This document shows positions 1 to 5,558 of a DNA stretch of 47,042 nt, one piece after another (positions within the stretch are counted from its first letter, which is position 1; each line of letters starts with the position of its first letter). Under the pieces are notes generated by a model. That model saw only the letters and a program-made list of their open reading frames with translations. It made no database searches and was not told the origin of the DNA. The position numbers and the translations under genes are program-made. The stretch is from UBA699 sp050261915 (lineage in GTDB: Bacteria > Bacillota > Clostridia > Clostridiales > Clostridiaceae). The DNA is taken from contig JBLNDT010000060.1 of the NCBI GenBank assembly GCA_050261915.1, positions 1-47,042 of the forward strand, read 5' to 3'.

Positions 1-40
1 CAAGCTGGTTACGAGGGTTCGATTCCCTTCACCCGCTCCA
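1..40 (+). tRNA. tRNA-Gly (3' part, cut by window edge)
   Basis: The 3' 40 nt match the full tRNA-Gly(TCC) copies at 456-529 and 787-860 exactly: 3' half of the anticodon arm, T arm with GGTTCGATTC, acceptor 3' strand and encoded CCA. The anticodon itself lies outside the window; TCC is inferred from the identical copies. Confidence 0.9.
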
Positions 41-43
41 TAT

Positions 44-120
<77 letters not shown>

Positions 121-124
121 TCAT

Positions 125-201
125 GGTGGGTATAGTTCAGTTGGTAGAGCGCCAGATTGTGGTTCTGGTTGTCATGGGTTCGAGTCCCATTATCCACCCC
201 A
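125..201 (+). tRNA. tRNA-His (GTG)
   Basis: Anticodon loop ATTGTGG gives GTG. The acceptor starts at 126, and the G at 125 can serve as the extra G-1 of histidine tRNAs, opposite discriminator C. CCA is encoded. Confidence 0.93.
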
Positions 202-204
202 CAT

Positions 205-279
205 TGGGATGTCGCCAAGCGGTAAGGCACAGGACTTTGACTCCTGTATTCGTAGGTTCGAATCCTGCCATCCCAGCCA
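205..279 (+). tRNA. tRNA-Gln (TTG)
   Basis: Acceptor pairing TGGGATG/CATCCCA, anticodon loop CTTTGAC giving TTG, T loop TTCGAAT, encoded CCA. It starts with U1 opposite A72, a known glutamine identity feature. Confidence 0.95.
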
Positions 280-282
280 TAC

Positions 283-358
283 GGTTCACTAGCTCAGTCG
301 GTAGAGCACATGACTTTTAATCATGGTGTCCGGGGTTCGATTCCCCGGTGAGCCACCA
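283..358 (+). tRNA. tRNA-Lys (TTT)
   Basis: Acceptor pairing GGTTCAC/GTGAGCC, anticodon loop CTTTTAA giving TTT, T arm CCGGGGTTCGATTCCCCGG, encoded CCA. A second lysine isoacceptor (CTT) lies at 616-691. Confidence 0.95.
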
Positions 359-368
359 ATAAAACTTT

Positions 369-452
369 GCAGGCGTGGCGGAATTGGCAGACGCACTAGA
401 CTTAGGATCTAGCGCCAACGGCATGGGGGTTCAAGTCCCTTCGCCTGCACCA
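369..452 (+). tRNA. tRNA-Leu (TAG)
   Basis: 84 nt with the long variable arm typical of leucine tRNA. Acceptor pairing GCAGGCG/CGCCTGC, anticodon loop CTTAGGA giving TAG, encoded CCA. Confidence 0.95.
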
Positions 453-455
453 TTT

Positions 456-529
456 GCGGGTGTAACTCAATGGTAGAGTGCCAGCCTTCCAAGCTGGTTA
501 CGAGGGTTCGATTCCCTTCACCCGCTCCA
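456..529 (+). tRNA. tRNA-Gly (TCC)
   Basis: Acceptor pairing GCGGGTG/CACCCGC, anticodon loop CTTCCAA giving TCC, encoded CCA. Second of three glycine copies in the cluster; like the first it is followed immediately by tRNA-Arg(TCT). Confidence 0.95.
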
Positions 530-533
530 TTTT

Positions 534-610
<77 letters not shown>

Positions 611-615
611 TTTAT

Positions 616-691
616 GCGATATTAGCTCAGTCGGTAGAGCACCTGACTCTTAATCAGGGTGTCCGGGGTTCGAGTCCCCGATGTCGTACCA
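616..691 (+). tRNA. tRNA-Lys (CTT)
   Basis: Anticodon loop CTCTTAA gives CTT. The acceptor GCGATAT pairs with ATGTCGT through two G-U wobbles. T arm GGGGTTCGAGTCCCC, encoded CCA. It decodes AAG. Confidence 0.92.
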
Positions 692-695
692 TTTT

Positions 696-771
696 CGGGG
701 TGTGGCGCAGATGGGAGCGCGCGTGGTTTGGGACCATGAGGTCGCAGGTTCAATCCCTGTCACCCCGACCA
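696..771 (+). tRNA. tRNA-Pro (TGG)
   Basis: Acceptor pairing CGGGGTG/CACCCCG, anticodon loop TTTGGGA giving TGG, encoded CCA. Confidence 0.94.
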
Positions 772-786
772 CAAAAATAATAATCC

Positions 787-860
787 GCGGGTGTAACTCA
801 ATGGTAGAGTGCCAGCCTTCCAAGCTGGTTACGAGGGTTCGATTCCCTTCACCCGCTCCA
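787..860 (+). tRNA. tRNA-Gly (TCC), third copy
   Basis: Identical to the copy at 456-529, but followed by tRNA-Arg(TCG) rather than tRNA-Arg(TCT). Confidence 0.95.
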
Positions 861-886
861 TTTTTTTATACTATGGTGTACCGTGG

Positions 887-963
887 GCACCCATAGCTCA
901 GTTGGATAGAGTTACGGACTTCGAATCCGGAGGTCGCAGGTTCGAATCCTGCTGGGTGCGCCA
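887..963 (+). tRNA. tRNA-Arg (TCG)
   Basis: Acceptor pairing GCACCCA/TGGGTGC, anticodon loop CTTCGAA giving TCG (reads CGA and perhaps other CGN codons), T loop TTCGAAT, encoded CCA. The outermost anticodon-stem pair (positions 27-43) is A/G, a mismatch, so the stem has four good pairs. Last tRNA of the cluster. Confidence 0.88.
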
Positions 964-979
964 AAACTTATGATAAATC

Positions 980-1019
980 AAGGCTTTCACAAAACTGTGG
1001 AAGCCTTTAATTATTTTTT
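980..1019 (+). terminator. terminator of the tRNA operon
   Basis: Eleven-pair stem AAGGCTTTCAC / GTGGAAGCCTT with one G-U, a 6-nt loop, then a T-rich tail with a run of six T. It lies 16 nt after the last tRNA. Confidence 0.85.
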
Positions 1020-1094
1020 ACCCTTTTTCTTAAAGATGATTGCTTAACTCAAATTTGGAGTATATATTAATTCATAATATTCTTATATTGAGCA

Positions 1095-1125
1095 TTATAG
1101 GTGGACAATCCCACCTATAATTTTA
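1095..1125 (+). terminator. isolated hairpin, possible terminator
   Basis: Perfect ten-pair stem TTATAGGTGG / CCACCTATAA with loop ACAATC followed by TTTTAT. It is in the 551-nt stretch without intact genes (964-1514). No gene directly upstream needs it except the tRNA operon, so it may be a relic of a lost gene or a second-line terminator. Confidence 0.55.
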
Positions 1126-1179
1126 TATGGCTATATTTCAACACTATATTAAAACATAGCCTATAATTAAAATATTTTA

Positions 1180-1398
1180 TTATTCAGCACTCCATTTATC
1201 ATATAATTCATGTATCTTTGAAACCGCTTGCTCTTTCATATCATCCAGTACATGGGCATTCGGTATAATTACTATGTTTCAGGAAGGTGCCGTACTTCTA
1301 GCATGGGGGAATTTTTGCATATTTAGCAATATAAACGGATTTATTGTGTTAATACCACTAATTATATTATTCTTGGTTTCACTTAAGTTTATATCGGA
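1180..1398 (-). pseudogene. decayed 3' gene fragment, unrecognised
   Basis: On the minus strand one frame stays open from 1398 to the stop at 1180-1182 except for a single TGA at 1279-1281. The last part reads as a convincing protein C-terminus: a hydrophobic strand (NIVIIPNAHVLDDM), then a charged helix ending in YDKWSAE. No start with a ribosome site is present, and the frame is blocked upstream by TGA at 1399-1401, so the 5' part is missing. This suggests the remnant of an enzyme C-terminal half. I do not recognise the family with certainty. A hydrophobic plus-strand ORF (1274-1417) overlaps it and looks like an antisense shadow. Confidence 0.4.
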
Positions 1399-1458
1399 TC
1401 AAGGTGTAGGCTGCTAATAATTTGGAAACTAAGAAATTTAAAATTACAGTAAGGTACA

Positions 1459-1512
1459 AAAAGGCCAGGAATGTATGACCCTCTTTATAGAGGGCTAATT
1501 CCTGGCTTTTTA
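1459..1512. terminator. bidirectional terminator
   Basis: Outer stem AGGCCAGGAAT / ATTCCTGGCTT encloses a smaller hairpin CCCTCT..AGAGGG; A-run on the left and T-run on the right allow action in both directions. On the minus strand it follows the cupin gene directly. Confidence 0.75.
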
Positions 1513-1514
1513 TA

Positions 1515-2000
1515 TTAATCAGCGGCTGGTTTATTTTTATGAACAGTGCCAAAGGGATGATTTGGTGGTGCATAAATAGAATATAATTTTAGTGGTATGT
1601 TTCCTGTATTTATAACATTGTGCCATGTGCCTGCAGGAATCATTATAGCAAAATCATCAGAAGCCCTTGCTTGAAAATTCAAGTTGTTCTTATTTTTACC
1701 CATCATAACAAGTGCTTGGCCTTTTTCAATTCTCAGGAACTGGTCCACCTTAGAATGGATTTCCAAGCCAATATCATCACCAACTTTAATGCTCATTAGG
1801 GTAACCTGCAAATTATGTCCTGTCCATAAAGCAGTACGGAAATTATTGTTTTGTAAAGCAGCTTCGTTAATATTGATAACTAAAGGTCTGGGACCATAAT
1901 CCTTTAACTTTACCAAGCGCTTACTTTCCTGTTGTTCCATGTAATTAGTTCTGGGCATTTTAGCAAAGGGACATGCATTCATAATATAAGGATTAAACAT
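1515..2000 (-). CDS. cupin-domain protein
   Basis: 161 residues with one cupin beta-barrel at about residues 55-145. Cupin motif 1 is partly degenerate: the region GLEIHSKVDQFLRIEKG has one His and an Asp in place of the usual HxH, but keeps the Glu and Gly. Motif 2 is clear as PAGTWHNVINTG. This class is related to the mannose-6-phosphate-isomerase-type small cupins of Firmicutes; substrate and metal are unknown. The N-terminal ~50 residues with two Cys are a non-cupin extension. The ATG at 2000 has an excellent GGAGG site 8 nt upstream. Single-gene unit ending at the bidirectional terminator. Family call is firm, function is not. Confidence 0.85.
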   Translation of the reverse strand: MFNPYIMNACPFAKMPRTNYMEQQESKRLVKLKDYGPRPLVININEAALQNNNFRTALWTGHNLQVTLMSIKVGDDIGLEIHSKVDQFLRIEKGQALVMMGKNKNNLNFQARASDDFAIMIPAGTWHNVINTGNIPLKLYSIYAPPNHPFGTVHKNKPAAD

Positions 2001-2163
2001 ACTTTTCCTCCAAGAAATAATCTTATAAATATATAATATGTTAGTAATTACAAAAGGTTAATTACAACAAAAAATCACATGAATTATTAATAATTTATTC
2101 GCAAATGATAAAAAATAAAATGCTATAATTTAATCAAATATAAATGAAAAGGTGATGATAAGT

Positions 2164-2415
2164 ATGATGAGGGGATTCGGAGGAATGTATGGAATTAACC
2201 AGTTCGGTGGTTCTTTTCCAATTTGGTTCATGTTTGGCATGATGGTTTTGAAACTGGTTGTTATAGCAGTAATAATATTTGTAGCATATAAGATGTATAA
2301 AAAACATAATTTTAAAAGCTTTTCTGCTATTGGTATTCTTAATGAAAGGTTTGCTAAAGGTGAAATTGATGAAGAAGAGTATTTAAAGAGAAAAGAAGTA
2401 TTGAAAAGAAAATAA
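2164..2415 (+). CDS. small SHOCT-like membrane protein
   Basis: About 83 residues: Gly/Met/Phe-rich N-terminus, one membrane segment (MVLKLVVIAVIIFVAYKMY), then a short C-terminal domain whose ending RFAKGEIDEEEYLKRKEVL matches the SHOCT motif (short helical oligomerisation motif). Start choice: GTG 2152 and ATG 2155 lie inside or next to the AAAAGGTG ribosome site, so ATG 2164 (9 nt downstream) is preferred; ATG 2167 is also possible. A -10-like TGCTATAAT lies at 2121-2129. Stand-alone gene followed by a terminator. Specific role unknown; such proteins are often multimerising membrane proteins. Confidence 0.75.
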   Translation: MMRGFGGMYGINQFGGSFPIWFMFGMMVLKLVVIAVIIFVAYKMYKKHNFKSFSAIGILNERFAKGEIDEEEYLKRKEVLKRK

Positions 2416-2427
2416 TATTTATATTTG

Positions 2428-2453
2428 GCGCCTGCATATTTGCAGGTGCTTTT
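2428..2453 (+). terminator. terminator
   Basis: Stem GCGCCTGCA / TGCAGGTGC with a short loop, followed by TTTT. Ends the small membrane protein gene. Confidence 0.75.
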
Positions 2454-2469
2454 CATATAAATCCAAATC

Positions 2470-2498
2470 TTTACAATATTTTAATAATGTGATATAAT
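2470..2498 (+). promoter_or_regulatory. sigma-A promoter of LRR gene 1
   Basis: -35 TTTACA (2470-2475), 17-nt spacer, -10 TATAAT (2493-2498). Predicted start near 2505, giving a ~130-nt leader that carries the conserved element at 2531-2592. Confidence 0.8.
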
Positions 2499-2530
2499 AT
2501 AATTTACAAACAATATTGGTTCAGTTGATG

Positions 2531-2592
2531 AGGTTAACCACGCTCCCCTAAAGCGAGGCTGAAAAAAGAGAACCCGCTCCAGAATAACGGGA
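2531..2592 (+). ncRNA. conserved 5' leader element, copy 1 (candidate cis-regulatory RNA)
   Basis: 62 nt that match 3631-3692 with three mismatches, while the flanks on both sides diverge. It begins with GGTTAACC and contains CGCTCCCC, AGCGAGG, an A-rich loop and CCCGCTCC. AGCG(A)GG can pair with CCCGCT (six pairs, one bulged A). CCCG can instead pair with CGGG at 2588-2591. CGCTCCCC can pair with GGGGAGTG at the ribosome site (2623-2630). These exclusive pairings suggest a translational switch. It does not match the riboswitch consensus sequences I know. Confidence 0.6.
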
Positions 2593-2634
2593 ATGCTTAT
2601 TTGGTTTTATTTAGGAGAAAGGGGGGAGTGAATC

Positions 2635-3516
2635 ATGAAAAATATAAAAATATTCTTATCAATTACCATTTTTACATTGTTTGTTTTTATTATGCCAAAA
2701 GGAGCTAAAGCTGCTGAAACAGGCAATTATTCCTATGAAATAGTTAATAGAGAAGCTGTTATAACAAAATATATAAATAATGAAATTTATTATGATGGTC
2801 TTGCTTCAATTCCAGAAACTTTGGGAGGATACCAAGTTTCCTCTATTGATAAAGGAGCATTTGCGAACTGTAGTGATGTAAAACAGGTTATAATACCTGA
2901 AGGTGTTAAGAATATAGGGGACTTTGCATTTACTGGATGTAGAAATCTTTATTCTGTTACAATACCAAAGAGTGTTACAAATATTGGGGAATTTGCTTTT
3001 GCTAATTGCAGGTTCTTATCAATTGTAAATATGCCTGAAACTGGAATTATAAATATTGGGCAGCGTGCTTTTGAAAGCTGCTATTCACTACAAACTATTA
3101 AGCTCCCATCAAGTGTTAAGAGTATAGGTTTTGGGGCTTTCAGGTTCAGTAGTTTATCTGAAGTAGTTATTCCGGAAGGCATAAATAGCATTGAACCAAA
3201 TGTTTTTGAAGGCTGTAGTTCAATGAAAACACTAACATTACCAAGCGGTTTAGAGGATATTAAAGCTGGTGCATTTTCTGGATGCAGCAGTTTGGAAGCA
3301 ATAAATGCACTTTCTTTAACAGCACCGGAAATAGAATCAGACGCATTTGCATATGTACCTTCATCAGCTGTTCTTAATATTCCAGAGGGTGCCTCAGGAT
3401 ACGACATAATGCCGTGGATTGAGTGGCTTAATCAGGATACGGTGTCACTGGATAGTATTGAATGCACATCTGGAGGCAACATCCTTTGCAATATGATATA
3501 TAAATGTTTTGTATAG
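2635..3516 (+). CDS. secreted BspA-type leucine-rich-repeat protein 1
   Basis: 293 residues. An Sec signal peptide (charged MKNIK, hydrophobic core to about residue 20, cleavage after AKA near residue 27) is followed by seven LRR_5 / BspA-type repeats of 22-24 residues with the pattern IG..AF..C..L..V.IP..V. These span about residues 60-225. Such proteins are surface-exposed or secreted and are thought to bind host or environmental ligands. No LPXTG, cell-wall-binding or membrane anchor is visible. The last ~35 residues differ from the paralogue at 3715, contain three Cys and end abruptly, so the gene may have lost a longer C-terminal domain. Start: GGGGGGAG ribosome site 6-10 nt before the ATG. 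Confidence 0.88.
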   Translation: MKNIKIFLSITIFTLFVFIMPKGAKAAETGNYSYEIVNREAVITKYINNEIYYDGLASIPETLGGYQVSSIDKGAFANCSDVKQVIIPEGVKNIGDFAFTGCRNLYSVTIPKSVTNIGEFAFANCRFLSIVNMPETGIINIGQRAFESCYSLQTIKLPSSVKSIGFGAFRFSSLSEVVIPEGINSIEPNVFEGCSSMKTLTLPSGLEDIKAGAFSGCSSLEAINALSLTAPEIESDAFAYVPSSAVLNIPEGASGYDIMPWIEWLNQDTVSLDSIECTSGGNILCNMIYKCFV

Positions 3517-3531
3517 CAATAAAATAAGATT

Positions 3532-3556
3532 AAAAGGTGTCTTTGACACCTTTTAT
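3532..3556 (+). terminator. terminator of LRR gene 1
   Basis: Stem AAAAGGTGTC / GACACCTTTT, loop TTT, then a T-rich tail. The same hairpin follows LRR gene 2, showing that the whole transcription unit was duplicated. Confidence 0.85.
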
Positions 3557-3571
3557 TTTTGTACTTAATAA

Positions 3572-3600
3572 TTGACAAGAATAGCATATAATGGTACAAT
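3572..3600 (+). promoter_or_regulatory. sigma-A promoter of LRR gene 2
   Basis: -35 TTGACA (3572-3577), 17-nt spacer, -10 TACAAT (3595-3600). Predicted start near 3607; the conserved leader element begins about 25 nt downstream, as in copy 1. Confidence 0.8.
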
Positions 3601-3630
3601 TTTGTTTGTAAATAATTTGAATTTATAACA

Positions 3631-3692
3631 AGGTTAACCACGCTCCCCAAAAGCGAGGCTGAAAAAAGAGTACCCGCTCCAGAATAAAGGGA
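3631..3692 (+). ncRNA. conserved 5' leader element, copy 2 (candidate cis-regulatory RNA)
   Basis: Differs from 2531-2592 only at three positions (3649, 3671, 3688). The C-to-A change at 3688 removes one pair of the CCCG/CGGG hairpin, leaving CCC/GGG. The anti-ribosome-site block GCTCCCC can still pair with GGGGAGT at 3703-3709. Its retention in both copies while surrounding leader sequence has diverged implies selection. Confidence 0.6.
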
Positions 3693-3714
3693 TATTTTTT
3701 AGGGGGAGTAAATA

Positions 3715-4536
3715 ATGAAGAGTATTAAAATGTTCTTATCAATTATTATTTGCATGTTGTTTGTTCTCGTTGCGCCAAAGACAGCTAAAGCTGCGGAATC
3801 AGGCAGTTATTCCTATGATATAGTTGATGGAAAAGCTGTTATTACACATTATAATAGTGACCCTATGTCAAACGGACGTATTACAATTCCTGATACTTTA
3901 GACGGGTACCAGGTTACAGCTATTGGAAAGTCTTCATTTGCATACTGTGGTGACATCACTAAAGTTATAATACCAAAAGGTGTTACCAGTATAGGAGATT
4001 CTGCATTTTCAGATTGCAGATATTTAACAGGAGTTGATATACCAGAAAGTGTTACAAGTATAGGAAATTTTGCATTTTCAGGCTGCAGATTTTTATCAAG
4101 TGTTACTATGACTGATTCAGGGCTTATCACTATAGGACAGAGAGCTTTTGAAAGCTGTTATACATTAACTTCAATTAAAATACCATTAAGTGTTAAAAAC
4201 ATAGGTTACGGTGCTTTTAGGTTTAGCAGTATATCAGGAATCGTGCTTCCTGAGGGAATTACAAGCATAGAGGCTAATACCTTTGAAGGCTGCAGTTCAT
4301 TGAAAACAGTTACTATACCAAAAAGTGTTACAATCATAAAAACAGCAGCATTTGCTGGCTGCAGAAGTTTGGAAAATATCATTGCAAATCCAATGATTGC
4401 CCCAGCAACAGAAACAGATGCTTTTAGAAACGTACCGTCTACAGCTACTCTTACGTTACAGAAGAAAGCATCAGGATACAATAAATTGCCTTGGAAACAA
4501 TGGGTAAAGAAGAGTTTAATATTTTTTACAAACTAA
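3715..4536 (+). CDS. secreted BspA-type leucine-rich-repeat protein 2
   Basis: 273 residues, clear paralogue of the protein at 2635. Signal peptide to about residue 27 (AKA-AESG cleavage region), then seven BspA/LRR_5 repeats with the same phase, including the near-identical fourth repeat IGQRAFESCYTL. It ends with a short hydrophobic tail (KKSLIFFTN). No anchor motif. It has its own promoter and leader copy and a terminator identical to that of gene 1. The ribosome site AGGGGGAG lies 7 nt before the ATG and overlaps the segment that can pair with the leader element. Likely exported; ligand unknown. Confidence 0.88.
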   Translation: MKSIKMFLSIIICMLFVLVAPKTAKAAESGSYSYDIVDGKAVITHYNSDPMSNGRITIPDTLDGYQVTAIGKSSFAYCGDITKVIIPKGVTSIGDSAFSDCRYLTGVDIPESVTSIGNFAFSGCRFLSSVTMTDSGLITIGQRAFESCYTLTSIKIPLSVKNIGYGAFRFSSISGIVLPEGITSIEANTFEGCSSLKTVTIPKSVTIIKTAAFAGCRSLENIIANPMIAPATETDAFRNVPSTATLTLQKKASGYNKLPWKQWVKKSLIFFTN

Positions 4537-4561
4537 AAGGTGTCTTTGACACCTTTTTTTA
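4535..4561 (+). terminator. terminator of LRR gene 2
   Basis: Stem AAAAGGTGTC / GACACCTTTT, loop TTT, run of eight T. The hairpin starts at the stop codon. Confidence 0.88.
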
Positions 4562-4616
4562 TTGCATAAAATTATAAAACATGCACAAAATTAATCTAAT
4601 GATTTGGAGGTGTTTT

Positions 4617-4751
4617 ATGAAAAAAAATATTGAAGCAACAAAGGAAAGTATGAAAAAAAACAGCGAGGAAAGTGCTGAAAGCAAAACAGGGTATAATGAC
4701 ATAGGAAACGTAGGCAAAAATGCCGCTAAACAAAGTACCAGAAACAGGTAA
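4617..4751 (+). CDS. 44-residue hydrophilic protein, unknown
   Basis: ATG at 4617 has a strong GGAGGTG site 7 nt upstream and the frame runs to TAA at 4749-4751. The product is rich in Lys, Glu, Asn and Ser, with no Cys or Trp and no membrane segment (MKKNIEATKESMKKN at the N-terminus, KQSTRNR at the end). Composition recalls small spore proteins, but there is no motif that proves it. It lies alone between LRR gene 2 and xpt. No function assigned; coding status rests on the ribosome site and codon use. Confidence 0.55.
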   Translation: MKKNIEATKESMKKNSEESAESKTGYNDIGNVGKNAAKQSTRNR

Positions 4752-4840
4752 CAAAAATTTTGTTTTGGATGGGGGAAAAGTACAGGGATTTCAGTAAAAA
4801 TATATTGATTTTTAGGGCAATTTGTTTTATTATAAGATTG

Positions 4841-4876
4841 GCGAATGTTAACAAAATAATAACAATTATTGTTCGC
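4841..4876 (+). promoter_or_regulatory. inverted repeat upstream of xpt, PurR-box-like
   Basis: GCGAA (4841-4845) and TTCGC (4872-4876) flank an AT-rich centre that is itself nearly palindromic. Read inward, the arms are GCGAATGTT and GCGAACAAT, close to the CGAA-centred PurBox of Gram-positive PurR, and xpt is a known PurR target in Bacillus. Downstream there is also a hairpin AACTCTC/GGGAGTT (4897-4920) with a weak T-rich tail. No purine-riboswitch core was found. Identification is tentative. Confidence 0.35.
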
Positions 4877-4957
4877 GGTATATTATGATACAGTTTAACT
4901 CTCAATTATATTGGGGAGTTATTTATATTTATCGGTAGATTTTTAAGGGGTATATTT

Positions 4958-5527
4958 ATGAAGCTTTTAGAGGACAAAATAATTAAAGATGGCGTGGTTA
5001 TTGGAGAAAGTGTATTAAAGGTGGACAGTTTTATAAATCATCAGCTTGATATTAAATTATTGAATGAAATGGGTAAGGAGTTCAATAGATTATTTAAAGA
5101 AGATAATGTTACCAAGATATTAACAATAGAAACCTCAGGTATCGCAATTGCATCACTAGCGGCACTTCATTTTGAAGTACCTGTTTTATTTGCAAAAAAA
5201 CATTCCGGCAGCAATATGGATAGTGATGTATATGAATCAAAGGTCTATTCATATACAAAAAATACTGAATATACAGTAAAGGTAAGCAAGAAATATATAA
5301 ATAAAGAAGACAGAGTTCTTATAATTGATGATTTTCTTGCAAGCGGGTCTGCGGTTAAGGGGTTAATTGATATAGTAAGACAGGGTGGAGCATATGTTGC
5401 AGGTGTTGGTATTGCCATAGAAAAATCATTTGAATCAGGAAGAAATGCAGTGGAACAACTTGGGGTTAAAGTTGAGTCACTAGCAAGAGTAGATTCAATG
5501 AAAAACAACATAGTTACTTTTAAATAA
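4958..5527 (+). CDS. xpt: xanthine phosphoribosyltransferase
   Basis: 189 residues, the usual length for Xpt. It converts xanthine and PRPP to XMP in purine salvage in the cytoplasm. The PRPP-binding motif VLIIDDFLASGSAVKGL lies at about residues 120-136, and the N-terminal MKLLEDKIIKDGVVIGESVLKVDSF-type region with SFINHQLD and the loop FAKKHSG at about residues 80-86 are characteristic of Xpt rather than Apt. ATG 4958 has AAGGGG 8 nt upstream. The nucleoside ABC importer follows 31 nt downstream, so salvage and uptake are probably co-transcribed. Possible control by the inverted repeat at 4841-4876. Confidence 0.93.
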   Translation: MKLLEDKIIKDGVVIGESVLKVDSFINHQLDIKLLNEMGKEFNRLFKEDNVTKILTIETSGIAIASLAALHFEVPVLFAKKHSGSNMDSDVYESKVYSYTKNTEYTVKVSKKYINKEDRVLIIDDFLASGSAVKGLIDIVRQGGAYVAGVGIAIEKSFESGRNAVEQLGVKVESLARVDSMKNNIVTFK

Positions 5528-5558
5528 TTTACTATAATTAAAAAGGGGAGGAAATTTC

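Noticed and set aside
1274..1417. Plus-strand ORF of 47 residues with a hydrophobic segment
   Set aside because: No ribosome site; it overlaps the minus-strand frame 1180-1398, whose C-terminal part looks more protein-like.
2505..2634. Cyclic-di-GMP, THF or other known riboswitch in the LRR leaders
   Set aside because: The conserved cores of these classes as I know them are not present; only the short CCGCTCCA recalls the THF class, without the rest.
4752..4957. Purine (guanine) riboswitch upstream of xpt
   Set aside because: No TTTCTACC or CCGTAAA core and no P1-P2-P3 arrangement was found.
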